DNA of 64,000 nucleotides, from positions 685,158-749,157 of the forward strand of contig NZ_CADFGE010000002.1 in the NCBI RefSeq assembly GCF_902833645.1, read 5' to 3'. Numbering within the stretch: the first letter of the stretch is position 1; every line of letters starts with the position of its first letter. This DNA comes from Paraburkholderia fungorum (GTDB lineage: Bacteria > Pseudomonadota > Gammaproteobacteria > Burkholderiales > Burkholderiaceae). Of the stretch, positions 36,079-44,519 are shown in pieces. The notes beneath the pieces were generated by a model, which was not told the origin of the DNA, did not search any database, and worked only from the letters and a program-made list of their open reading frames with translations. Both the position numbers and the translations under genes were made by a program.

Positions 36079-36960
36079 CTATTTTCCCTCATGCCTCGCG
36101 CCGATCGCGTCCAGTTCAGCGAGCGCATCGTCGGTCAGACTCAAGCGTGCCGCCTGCATGTTCTCGCGCAAATGTCCGAGCGACGAGGTGCCCGGAATCA
36201 GCAGAATGTTGGCTGAACGGTGGAGAAGCCATGCAAGCGCCACCTGCATGGGCGTCGCACCGATCCGTCGCGCGAGCGCGGACAGCGCCGAGGACTGGAT
36301 CGGCGTGAATCCGCCCAGCGGGAAGAACGGCACATAAGCAATCCCCTGTCGCGCCAGTTCATCGATCAGTGCGTCGTCTTCGCGGTGAACCAGGTTGTAG
36401 TGATTCTGCACGCAGACAATCTCCACGAATCTCTGGGCCTCGGCCACCTGCGTTGCCGTCACGTTGCTCAAGCCAATATGGCGAACCAGCCCGCGCTGTT
36501 GCAGTTCGGCAAGCGCCGCGATCTGTTTTTCAATCGATCCTTCGGCGGGTGCATGCACGCTGCCCATGATTCGCATATTGACGACGTCGAGTGCGTCGAC
36601 GCGAAGATTGCGCAGATTGTCTTGAACCCCGCGCTCGATATCTTCCGGTTCGCTCGCCGGCAACCACGCGCCATCGTCACCACGGACCGCACCCACCTTG
36701 GTGACGATCAGGAGGTCGTCCGGGTAGGGATGCAGCGCTTCGCGAATCAACTGGTTGGTGATGTGGGGGCCGTAGAAATCGCTTGTATCGATGTGATTGA
36801 CGCCCGATGCCACCGCTTCGCGCAGCACCGCGATTGCCGCGTCACGATCTTTGGGCGGTCCGAATACGCCGGGGCCGGCCAGCTGCATGGCGCCATAGCC
36901 CATGCGCTGCACGAGATGGCCGGCCAGCGGAAAAGTGTCCGTGCGATTGAAGTTCGACAT
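36079..36960 (-). CDS. Aldo/keto reductase (YdbC/IolS-like)
   Basis: 293-residue aldo/keto reductase. Landmarks: VQRMGYGAMQLAGPGVFG, catalytic Asp/Tyr in VNHIDTSDFYGPH, Lys in LLIVTKVGAV, and the cofactor block NILLIPGTSSLGHLRENM. The residue expected to be catalytic His lies in a stretch reading ALDVVNMRIMG, with Asn/Met in its place, as in several oxidoreductases of this subgroup. AAGGAG supports the start at 36960. It is divergent from a LysR gene 100 bp away. Confidence 0.9.
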   Translation of the reverse strand: MSNFNRTDTFPLAGHLVQRMGYGAMQLAGPGVFGPPKDRDAAIAVLREAVASGVNHIDTSDFYGPHITNQLIREALHPYPDDLLIVTKVGAVRGDDGAWLPASEPEDIERGVQDNLRNLRVDALDVVNMRIMGSVHAPAEGSIEKQIAALAELQQRGLVRHIGLSNVTATQVAEAQRFVEIVCVQNHYNLVHREDDALIDELARQGIAYVPFFPLGGFTPIQSSALSALARRIGATPMQVALAWLLHRSANILLIPGTSSLGHLRENMQAARLSLTDDALAELDAIGARHEGK

Positions 36961-37042
36961 GGTGCGCTCCTTGATGTGAGGGGTTGAGCGGCAGTATGGC
37001 GACGATTGCACTGTTCGATAATCCGGTCTAGATTGCACGGGT

Positions 37043-37060
37043 TGTTAAACATTTTGAACA
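37043..37060. promoter_or_regulatory. LysR operator candidate touching the regulator's start codon
   Basis: TGTTAAACATTTTGAACA is an imperfect 18-bp palindrome ending at the base before the ATG of the LysR gene. The position suggests autoregulation. No Shine-Dalgarno is visible, so translation may begin at the second ATG (37067). Confidence 0.4.
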
Positions 37061-37978
37061 ATGAACATGGAATTCAACGATCTTGCCGCCTTCGTTTCGG
37101 TCGCCCGTGCCGGCGGCTTTCGTGATGCCGCGCGCATCAGCGGCGTCTCGGCGTCAAGTCTGAGCATTGCCGTGCGTCGTCTCGAGTCGAAACTCGGCAT
37201 GCGCCTGCTCAACCGAACCACTCGCAGCGTGGCCCCAACCGAAGCGGGACTGCGTCTGATCGAAAAGCTCACGCCCCTGTTCAGCGAGATGGAAGCCGCG
37301 CTGGACGTCCTGAACCGGTTCAGAGACAAACCGAGCGGCACACTCAAACTCAACGTCCCCTCGAGCGCCGCACGCATCGTGCTGCCGACCGTCATCCCCC
37401 GGTTCCTCAAGGCCTATCCGGACATACGCGTGGAAGTTGTGGTGGAGGACGGCTTCGTCGACGTGCTGGCAATCGGCTGCGACGCAGGCATTCGCTATGA
37501 CGAGCGGCTCGAGCAGGACATGATCGCGATTCCAATCGGGCCGCGTGTGCAGCGTTTTGCTACGGCCGCAGCGCCGGACTATCTCGGCACCCATGGCCGC
37601 CCCGAACATCCGCGCGAGCTTCTCGCTCACGCATGCCTGCGTGGTCAATTTGCCGGCGGCGCGACGCCGACCTGGTACTTCGAGCAGAACGGCGAGGTGC
37701 TCCAGGTGAATCCGTCGGGACCGCTCCTCGTGAGACCGGGCGCGGCAATCGACCTGGCGATCAGCACGGCTGTCGCGGGCGTGGGGGTGATTCACCTGTT
37801 CGAGGACATGTTGCGCCCGCATCTAGATAGCGGCGCCCTGGAGCCTATCCTGGAGCCATGGTGGCAGCGCTTTTCCGGGCCGTTTCTTTACTATCCGGGC
37901 CGTCGTCATTTGCCGGCGCCGTTGCGCGTATTTGTCGACTTCCTGAAGGCAGACGGTCACGCAGAAAGTCCGGCATGA
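37061..37978 (+). CDS. LysR-family regulator
   Basis: 305-residue LysR protein of the CrgA-like group. HTH: NDLAAFVSVARAGGFRDAAR and SASSLSIAVRRLESKLGMRL; effector domain from about 92 (GTLKLNVPSSAARIVLPTVI). It is divergent from the aldo/keto reductase at 36960 and likely controls it. The start could be either of two ATGs six bases apart. Followed by two hairpins shared with the convergent porin gene. Confidence 0.9.
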   Translation: MNMEFNDLAAFVSVARAGGFRDAARISGVSASSLSIAVRRLESKLGMRLLNRTTRSVAPTEAGLRLIEKLTPLFSEMEAALDVLNRFRDKPSGTLKLNVPSSAARIVLPTVIPRFLKAYPDIRVEVVVEDGFVDVLAIGCDAGIRYDERLEQDMIAIPIGPRVQRFATAAAPDYLGTHGRPEHPRELLAHACLRGQFAGGATPTWYFEQNGEVLQVNPSGPLLVRPGAAIDLAISTAVAGVGVIHLFEDMLRPHLDSGALEPILEPWWQRFSGPFLYYPGRRHLPAPLRVFVDFLKADGHAESPA

Positions 37979-38036
37979 CGGATGCCCTTCAACGCCGAGG
38001 CATCCGTCACGCAAGCTTGCCTCACGTGAGGCAAGC
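37976..38036. terminator. Two consecutive hairpins between LysR and porin genes
   Basis: TGACGGATGCC and GGCATCCGTCA (37976-37986 and 37999-38009) form an 11-bp stem that begins at the LysR stop codon. Immediately after lies a perfect 22-bp palindrome, GCTTGCCTCAC plus its reverse complement (38015-38036). No T-runs are present; they probably act as a bidirectional terminator or mRNA end protector. Confidence 0.6.
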
Positions 38037-38053
38037 GAAGTCAGCGAGGCCGC

Positions 38054-39217
38054 TCAGAATGCGTGACGCATCCCCACGGTGACGGCCACTTGCGAGTTCG
38101 ACGACGAAGGCGAGAGCGTGTTGATCATCGCGTGCGAGAGCACGGAGTCGGCCGGAGCGCCATGCACGTTCTGATAGACGCCTTCAAGATAGAAGTCGGT
38201 GCGCTTGCTGATCGAGTAGTCGGCCTGAAGCATTCCCGTATTCCATCCCGGCGACGAACCGTTATAGGCGCCGTGCGTATAGGTGTAAGCGCCCGACAGG
38301 CTCAACGCAGGGGTCAGCGCGTACTTGACGTTCGCTTCGTAGTTGTCGAGACGCAGCGAACCGCTCAGGCTGCCGGCGGAAGGGTCGTTTGCACCGAGGT
38401 AAGTGCCGGTTCCGAACGAGAAGACGCCCGACGCGTTGTCCAGTTGCGTGTGGCTCCAGACGAGGCCGACGGTAGCCGGCCCGAACGTGTAGTTGCCGCC
38501 CAGCGACCAGATACGCTGGCGTTGCGCAAGGAAATTCGCGCTGGTGTCGCCCGTGGTCACGGCGCCGCCCGCAGCGCCGCCCGCATTGTTGAATTGCAGA
38601 TAGCCGGCCGCAAGATTGACGGGCCCCTGCGTGTAGGAAACGCCGAAACCGTATGAACGGTTGTTCGCGAAGCTGCCTGCCTGGTTGCTGAAGGCATACA
38701 TCGTCTCGAAGGTGACGCCCCTATACGTCGGGCTCGTGTACTTGACCGTATTGTTCACAACGACCGAGTTGCCGGCAAGGTTGTCGTTTTCGAACGGATG
38801 CGCGGCCATGTTGCCGCCCCACGTATTGAACTCCGCCGTAAGCGGTCCGACAAGATCGTTCATCACGTCAAACTGGCGGCCGAACGTGAGGGTGCCATAC
38901 GGATCGCTCTGCAAACCGACCCACGCCTGGGAACCGAAACCGTCGCCGGAGAAAGCCTGAGCGCCGTTATTCAGCAGGAAGCCTTGCTCCAGCTTGAAGA
39001 CCGCATGCAGGCCGCCACCGAGATCCTCCGAGCCCTTGAGGCCGAACACCGTGTTCTGCGTCGAGCTGCTCACTTCCTGCCAGTTGCTGTGGCCGCCTTG
39101 ATTATTTGTGTAGATCAATCCCGCGTCGATAAGACCATAGAGCGTCACGCTGCTTTGCGCATGCGCCGAAATAGCAAAGGCGCCCGAGAGCGCGACCACG
39201 AGTAAAGACTTTTTCAT
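38054..39217 (-). CDS. Gram-negative porin (OmpC-like, Burkholderia type)
   Basis: 387-residue outer-membrane trimeric porin. Signal peptide MKKSLLVVALSGAFAISAHA, mature start QSSVTLYGLIDAGLIYTNNQ, the usual GSEDLGGGLHAVFKLEQGF and TFGRQFDVMND loop-3 region, and a C-terminal strand VAVTVGMRHAF ending in Phe. Length is typical. Long Gly/Ala/Asn-rich loops. It is transcribed from a 370-bp AT-richer region next to an MFS remnant, suggesting it once served a nearby uptake system. Confidence 0.95.
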   Translation of the reverse strand: MKKSLLVVALSGAFAISAHAQSSVTLYGLIDAGLIYTNNQGGHSNWQEVSSSTQNTVFGLKGSEDLGGGLHAVFKLEQGFLLNNGAQAFSGDGFGSQAWVGLQSDPYGTLTFGRQFDVMNDLVGPLTAEFNTWGGNMAAHPFENDNLAGNSVVVNNTVKYTSPTYRGVTFETMYAFSNQAGSFANNRSYGFGVSYTQGPVNLAAGYLQFNNAGGAAGGAVTTGDTSANFLAQRQRIWSLGGNYTFGPATVGLVWSHTQLDNASGVFSFGTGTYLGANDPSAGSLSGSLRLDNYEANVKYALTPALSLSGAYTYTHGAYNGSSPGWNTGMLQADYSISKRTDFYLEGVYQNVHGAPADSVLSHAMINTLSPSSSNSQVAVTVGMRHAF

Positions 39218-39583
39218 ACTTGTTGGCTCCGTGATTAAGCAGTGGTGAATCTAATCCGCGATGTACGTTCGATACCGCTGGCGAGCGCGCAGATTGACAC
39301 GAGACACGCGAACGGACAGGCAACGCACTGGCACGCCGGTGCGATGCGGTTGCCATACCGGTTCCACAAAAATTCGATATCGTCGGTTGGTTAGTCGGTT
39401 ATTGCGTGTGGCGCATTGCAATGATTTGCCAATTGCACTTACTGACTACTGTGTGGTTTTCAATTGGATTACGCGAGCGCGTCTTACGAAGAGCGCTATC
39501 GGAAAAGGATAGTGCGATGATAAGACATCGAAAATAAATACCGCGTCAAAAAAATAAACGGGCGTGGTGCCAAAAGTACACTG
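39218..39583. other. Porin upstream region
   Basis: Non-coding, less GC-rich than its surroundings, with stretches such as TTGCACTTACTGACTACTG. It should carry the porin promoter (minus strand). No clear operator seen. Confidence 0.4.
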
Positions 39584-39599
39584 GTGCATAAGTGCGCCC

Positions 39600-39805
39600 C
39601 GTTCGCGCCACTCGCGGTCGCTGCCGCCGTCGGTGCCGAAAACGCCAGCTTCGAGTCGGGTTCGTTTGTGATTCCCCTGATGGTTGCCGGATCGCTATGC
39701 GTGGTCGGCGCCCTGTCGTGTCTATTCGTGGTCGGTAAGGCCAAGCCGTTGCCCTTGCTTGCCCGTGCCCGAACGGCAAAGATTGCCGGGCAAGGAGCCG
39801 CCTGA
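39600..39805 (+). pseudogene. MFS transporter remnant, last transmembrane segment
   Basis: The frame ENASFESGSFVIPLMVAGSL followed by VVGALSCLFVVGKAKPLPL is the final helix and tail of an MFS anion:cation symporter. Everything upstream is missing, and no start or Shine-Dalgarno fits. It is therefore a 3' fragment of a lost transporter gene, lying beside the porin promoter. Confidence 0.55.
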
Positions 39806-39898
39806 AGGCGAGCGCCAGCCGCGGTTACGTCAAACCTGCTGTTCAGTTAGCCACGCTTCTGCAAGAGATGTTCCACTGGCAAAAATTGCGGTGATAAT

Positions 39899-39917
39899 GG
39901 GGTGGAAAATTCACCCC
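39899..39917. promoter_or_regulatory. GGGGTG/CACCCC inverted repeat before the histidine kinase
   Basis: GGGGTG-gaaaatt-CACCCC just upstream of the ATG at 39930. It overlaps an alternative in-frame ATG (39897). Operator or structured leader; unproven. Confidence 0.35.
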
Positions 39918-39929
39918 GACGCACCCACT

Positions 39930-41147
39930 ATGACCGACACACGCCTTAGCCCGCTGCGCAAATTTGCCGATTTCGTTCGCGATCAGCGAACCCGCCTGAC
40001 CGAACAATGGATGAAGACCGTTTTTGGCGATGTCGATCTCGTCGAGGCGGACAAGCTCACGTACCAGCAACTGGCCGATCATCTGCCGGAAATTCTTGAA
40101 GGACTGTGCCGCGCGCTCGACGTCGAAGATCTCGAACGCGTCGAGCCGGCGATCGAACGCGATGCGAGACAACACGGCATAGTCCGCTGGCGCCAGGGCT
40201 ATCGGATCGAAGAGCTCGTCCGCGAACTCGACCTGTTTCACCAGGTGCTCGATGAAGCACTCGAAGAATTCGCGAACCAGGACAGCACATTCACGCGCCG
40301 CCACGAAAGCCGGGCGCGGCGCATGGTTGCCGAAACCCTCAGCATGGTGACGCTCACGTCGATCAAGGAGGCGGTCAGCGAACGGGATCGCAAGATCGAC
40401 GAGTACACCGGCAGACTCGAGCGCGTCAATCACGAACTGATGCTCAAGCAGCGGCTGGTCGGCGATCTCTACGAATCGCGCATGCAAATCACGCGTAGCG
40501 TGGTCCACGATCTGCGCAATTTTCTGAACGCGTTTTCGATCGCGCTGCAACTGATCGGGCGCGCGCCCGCAAAAGCAGAGACCGCGCTGGCGTTGGCTAC
40601 GCGGCAGGCCGCGGATATGAAGCAACTCGTCGACCAGATGGTCGAGTACTCCGTCGTGCTCGGCGACGATACGCCACTCGCAAGCGAACAGGTCGAGTTG
40701 CGCGCGCTTTACGATGAACTCGTCGCCTCTTCGCGCCCCGCCATCGAGGCAAAGGGGCTCAAGTTGCACTCGACGTTCGACCCGGCACTATCCGTGGCGA
40801 CCTCAAATCGTCTCAAGCTCAAGCAGATTGCCGTCAATCTGCTCTCCAACGCAACCAAGTACACGAAGTCCGGCAAGATCGAACTGGCCTTCGCAACGGC
40901 CGGCCCGGAGCACTGGCTGATTTGCGTGTCGGATACCGGCGTGGGTATCGCACCTTCGGATGCACACCGGGTTTTCGACGAATTCGAACGCGCTGCGGGC
41001 GACGATATTCCCGGCACGGGCTTAGGCCTCGCGATCGTCAAGGAGCTTTGTCACCTGTTGAACGCTCAGATCGACTTTTCGTCACACGAGGGCGTTGGGA
41101 CCACATTCGAGATCCGCTTCCCACTGGGGCAGGAAAAAACCGAATGA
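39930..41147 (+). CDS. Soluble sensor histidine kinase with RsbRD N-terminal domain
   Basis: 405-residue cytoplasmic kinase. An RsbRD-type helical sensor domain (about 10-150) leads by a coiled coil to the dimerisation helix with His193 in RSVVHDLRNFLNA, and a HATPase domain with N box VNLLSNATKYT, G1 DTGVGIAPSD and G2 GTGLGLAIVKEL. No membrane helix. No response regulator is adjacent, so it is an orphan. The ATG at 39930 is chosen over 39897, which overlaps an inverted repeat. Bacteriophytochrome-associated and stress kinases have the same layout. Confidence 0.9.
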   Translation: MTDTRLSPLRKFADFVRDQRTRLTEQWMKTVFGDVDLVEADKLTYQQLADHLPEILEGLCRALDVEDLERVEPAIERDARQHGIVRWRQGYRIEELVRELDLFHQVLDEALEEFANQDSTFTRRHESRARRMVAETLSMVTLTSIKEAVSERDRKIDEYTGRLERVNHELMLKQRLVGDLYESRMQITRSVVHDLRNFLNAFSIALQLIGRAPAKAETALALATRQAADMKQLVDQMVEYSVVLGDDTPLASEQVELRALYDELVASSRPAIEAKGLKLHSTFDPALSVATSNRLKLKQIAVNLLSNATKYTKSGKIELAFATAGPEHWLICVSDTGVGIAPSDAHRVFDEFERAAGDDIPGTGLGLAIVKELCHLLNAQIDFSSHEGVGTTFEIRFPLGQEKTE

Positions 41148-41734
41148 CCGTCCATCGGCAATGACAACAAGACCCGGCGATAAGCCTGGGTGTCGACCCT
41201 GCACAACAGCTTGAGGCGCAGCCTGGTGTCAAGCCGATCCCTGCTTACGTTTTTAATCCCGTCGCGGGGACGATTTTTCTGCAACGGGATCAGGCGGGCC
41301 TGGAAATTTAATTATTACGATTAACAAACAAAAACATTTAATTTCGTAATAAATAGCTGATTAACTCAAACCAGCTCCGCCCATAGGCGGATTGACTCAC
41401 GCGCGCATTGAGGTGCAACTTTCCGAAGTTGTAGTTACGGAAATTCGGCAGCTCCTTGACAAACTCCGGCCGCGTCACCTATTTTTCTTCTGCCGCCAAT
41501 ATACGAATATCCGATTAAGGAAACACATCCCCCAAAGCATCGGAATATCTAATCCAGATATTTAGTTATTCTACGCATACGGCATAGAGACACAGATCTA
41601 TGCGCTTTGAAGCATGTTGGTCTCAACCGCTGTACGCCAATGATTCACCGTCAATATTTCGAACTCCGATATATTTCTTTCCGGCGCGAGCGGCCTTTGT
41701 GAAACGGTATCTGAACCCACCACCAAGGATAGAG
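41148..41734. other. Long AT-rich non-coding region upstream of the S10 peptidase
   Basis: 587 bp. From about 41305 to 41600 it is far richer in A+T than the rest of the window. It contains two exact inverted repeats: TTATTACG (41312-41319) with CGTAATAA (41345-41352), and AATATCT-aatcc-AGATATT (41544-41562). It suggests a silenced or acquired segment with the peptidase promoter. No gene seen. Confidence 0.55.
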
Positions 41735-43567
41735 ATGAAACGAGACGAGCGTTTTACCGGCCATCGCCATTATCGTCAAGGCAGGCTGCCGGCCATGGGA
41801 ACCTTAGCGGTCGCAATCATCCTTCTCGGAGGCTGCGGCGGAGGAGACGGCGGCTCTTCCTCAGGCACGGCTGTGAGCATGCAGCAGACTGCAGCGAATC
41901 AGCAACTCACCCCCGAACAGGCCGCCGCGCAAGCATCGAGAGCCAATCAAACCTATATCGATCCGGTCGCCTATTCAGGCAACGCCACAGATGGCCTCGC
42001 GCCGGCTCAGGCCTCTGAGAAGGCTGCGATCATGCACTACCAGTGGAAGTTAGGCAAAACGCCGATTAACTACACCACGACCACCGGCCATCTGACGGCC
42101 TCCGATGCAAGTGGCAACCCCGAAGCCACGATGTCCTATGTCGCATACACCGCACCGAGTACCAACGGCTCGCCGCGGCCCGTCACGTTTGTCTACAACG
42201 GTGGCCCCGGCTCCGCTTCGATCTGGCTGCGGCTCGGCTCGTTCGCGCCGACGCGGGTCGCGACGCCCGACCCGCTGTTCGGGAACTGGCCGAACTATCC
42301 GATCGTCGACAATAAGGACAGCCTGATCGACACCACCGATATGGTCTTCATCGATCCGCCCGGAACAGGTCTCTCGGAGGCGATTCTGCCGAATACGAAC
42401 CAGAAGTTCTGGACGACCGACGCAGACGTCAACATCATGCGTGACTTCATCCAGCGCTATCTGATGGTCAACAGCCGCAGCAGTTCGCCGATCTATCTGT
42501 ATGGCGAGTCTTACGGCACGCCTCGCACCGACATGCTCGCACTGGCGCTCGAATCGGCCGGCGTGCATCTGACGGGCATCGTCCTGCAGTCGTCAATCCT
42601 GAACTATTTCGCGGATGCGATCGAGGCTGTCGCCATTACCGACTCGACGAGCGCACTGGCGTTGGATACGGATACGTTGGCGGGGTATTTCCCCGGCTAC
42701 GCGGAAGTCGCTGCCTACTACAACCAGGTGTCGCCGGCGCCGCTCAATCAGGATCTGTACGCACTCCAGACCAGCCTGTTCGTCACGGCTGCGTACAACC
42801 AGTTCAGGCGGTATTCGCAATCGTGGGTGCTCAGTCAACTCGGCATACCGGATGCGCTCGGTACGCCAGTGTTTCCCAGTGCTCAGACGCTTCAGGCGTG
42901 GACCCTCCCATCCGGTTTGACCACCCAGGCGCTGCAGGGTTACTTCGGCGCGAACCCGTTCTCGACAAGCCTCCTGCCCGGCACGACAATCGGCCGCTAC
43001 GACGGACGCGTGTCATTGCCGAATTCGGATCCGCGTCTGCAAAACGATGGGGACCCATCCGACATCCTGATCTCCCAGCCGTTCACTACGGCGCTGGCGA
43101 CGCAGATGCCCGACTACCTGGGATATACCGCGCCGAACGCGACTTACTTGCCGCTGAACGACAACATCATCAACGTGTGGGACTTCTCGCATGACGGGCA
43201 ACCCCTGCCCGACACGATCCCCGATCTGCTGGGTGCGCTGACGCTCAACCCGCAACTCAAGGTGCTGGCGGAAAACGGTTTTCATGATCTCGCCACACCG
43301 TTCCTGAATACCGAGAAACAACTGGCGCGGCTGCAAACGGTGCCCGGCCTGAAACCGGACTTACAGGTCAACTTCTTCCAGGGTGGGCATATGATCTATC
43401 TGGACGACGTCGCCCGGCCGCGAATGAAACGGGATCTGGTGCGCTTCTATCGGGGTACGCCGATTCCGGATGCGCTCGCGCTCTGGACGCTGCCCCCGCC
43501 GTGGCGCGACGAGAGTCCCGCCAGTCAGCCGACCGCGACCGCTACAGCGCAAGCCACGGCACCCTGA
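41735..43567 (+). CDS. S10-family serine carboxypeptidase-like lipoprotein
   Basis: 610-residue exported serine peptidase. The N-terminal helix ends in a lipobox LGGC (31-34), so the mature protein is probably lipidated at Cys34. A Gln/Ala-rich spacer precedes the peptidase domain: oxyanion block VTFVYNGGPGSASIWLRLG, nucleophile elbow GESYG (Ser259), Asp in AENGFHDLATPF and His in FQGGHMIYLD. Bacterial S10 proteins are rare compared with fungal and plant ones. The ATG at 41735 has AAGGA; the frame is open further upstream to 41600 in AT-rich sequence without signal. An EF-hand-like small exported protein follows by 62 bp. Confidence 0.88.
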   Translation: MKRDERFTGHRHYRQGRLPAMGTLAVAIILLGGCGGGDGGSSSGTAVSMQQTAANQQLTPEQAAAQASRANQTYIDPVAYSGNATDGLAPAQASEKAAIMHYQWKLGKTPINYTTTTGHLTASDASGNPEATMSYVAYTAPSTNGSPRPVTFVYNGGPGSASIWLRLGSFAPTRVATPDPLFGNWPNYPIVDNKDSLIDTTDMVFIDPPGTGLSEAILPNTNQKFWTTDADVNIMRDFIQRYLMVNSRSSSPIYLYGESYGTPRTDMLALALESAGVHLTGIVLQSSILNYFADAIEAVAITDSTSALALDTDTLAGYFPGYAEVAAYYNQVSPAPLNQDLYALQTSLFVTAAYNQFRRYSQSWVLSQLGIPDALGTPVFPSAQTLQAWTLPSGLTTQALQGYFGANPFSTSLLPGTTIGRYDGRVSLPNSDPRLQNDGDPSDILISQPFTTALATQMPDYLGYTAPNATYLPLNDNIINVWDFSHDGQPLPDTIPDLLGALTLNPQLKVLAENGFHDLATPFLNTEKQLARLQTVPGLKPDLQVNFFQGGHMIYLDDVARPRMKRDLVRFYRGTPIPDALALWTLPPPWRDESPASQPTATATAQATAP

Positions 43568-43628
43568 CTGAACTGACGCGATGCGCCTCGTTCGCGATAC
43601 TCTATTCACTCAATCAATGCGAGTCATC

Positions 43629-44024
43629 ATGTCCCTTTTCGATATGTTGCGGCGTGTGTCCCCGTTACTCGTCCTCGGATGCCTGATTGGCAGCGCGCAC
43701 GCGTTACCGCCGCAAGCGGTGGCGCCAGCCACACCGCCAAGCGGAGCGAGAGGTGTCGACGGGCCCTTCTTTCCTCAAAACCGTGTAGCGCCGGTCGCGC
43801 CGTCGACCGGTACGGCCCTGCAGCAGGAAGCCCAGCAACGGCTCGAAGCGCGGCTGGGCGCAAATACGGCCCTTAGCAATGGCGCGGCGGTCACGAAAAC
43901 CCAGGCCCAGGCCGCGGGGCTCGGCTATGTCGCCAAGCACTTCGACCAGATCGATTCAAGCCACAAGGGGAGTGTGAGCCTGAGCGACGTCAGACAGTAT
44001 CTTCAACAGCAGGGCCGCCAATAG
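43629..44024 (+). CDS. Small exported EF-hand-like protein
   Basis: 131-residue protein with a signal peptide (cut near AHA-LP), a Pro/Ala-rich low-complexity stretch, and a C-terminal single EF-hand-like motif FDQIDSSHKGSVSLSDVRQY (loop Asp109 to Asp120). Position 5 of the loop is Lys and position 12 Asp rather than Glu, so calcium binding may be weak. The start is uncertain (43581, 43617 and 43629 are in frame). It follows the S10 peptidase and may share its transcript. Confidence 0.7.
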   Translation: MSLFDMLRRVSPLLVLGCLIGSAHALPPQAVAPATPPSGARGVDGPFFPQNRVAPVAPSTGTALQQEAQQRLEARLGANTALSNGAAVTKTQAQAAGLGYVAKHFDQIDSSHKGSVSLSDVRQYLQQQGRQ

Positions 44025-44059
44025 CCAATAAACCGCCACGAGTCAGTGGCTATGAGTCG

Positions 44060-44121
44060 GGGCTGTTCCTGGCTGAAACAGCCCTTCTGACAAGCGCGAA
44101 TGGCCGTTGCGCCATTCGCGC
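44060..44121. terminator. Two hairpins between convergent genes
   Basis: GGGCTGTT/AACAGCCC (44060-44084) and a perfect 11-bp stem GCGCGAATGGC/GCCATTCGCGC with loop CGTTGC (44094-44121). The second ends three bases before the stop codon of the minus-strand gene. No T-runs. Confidence 0.65.
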
Positions 44122-44123
44122 GC

Positions 44124-44519
44124 CTACCCCGCCCCGGCGCGCTTGCCGGCCGGCAAACATTCACTCATTACGCCGCCGCGATCGCTCAACCCGCGCACCA
44201 CGATCTCGGACGACTTGCCGTCGCGTCTCGCCAATTCGGCAAGATCGAGCAATGCCGCGTATCTCGTCGAACAATCCTGTCGATGTTCAATCGCTCGATG
44301 CGCGCTATACGTTTCAGTGCGAGCTGCGTCCTCTCCTACTGCAATCGCCACACTCATCGCCACGATCATCGCTGCCAGCGTGGCCACCTTGCAAAACGTC
44401 CACCTGTGTAGCGCGTTGAAACGTGACCGGGGCGTGCGCGCGTTTGCCTGCCCGCTCATCCACGGCGGACCGGGACGCCCGGCCTCGCCGCCGGCTCCCG
44501 CTCGCAGGTTTTCACTCAT
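44124..44519 (-). CDS. Small membrane or exported protein coupled to the repeat protein
   Basis: 131-residue protein with one hydrophobic segment (about 43-62, CKVATLAAMIVAMSVAIAVG) and a Cys-bearing C-terminal part (RQDCSTRYAALLDLAELARR, then VMSECLPAG). Its ATG overlaps the stop of the upstream gene (ATGA), the main reason to accept it. No family recognised. It could be membrane-anchored with a periplasmic C-terminal half. Confidence 0.6.
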   Translation of the reverse strand: MSENLRAGAGGEAGRPGPPWMSGQANARTPRSRFNALHRWTFCKVATLAAMIVAMSVAIAVGEDAARTETYSAHRAIEHRQDCSTRYAALLDLAELARRDGKSSEIVVRGLSDRGGVMSECLPAGKRAGAG

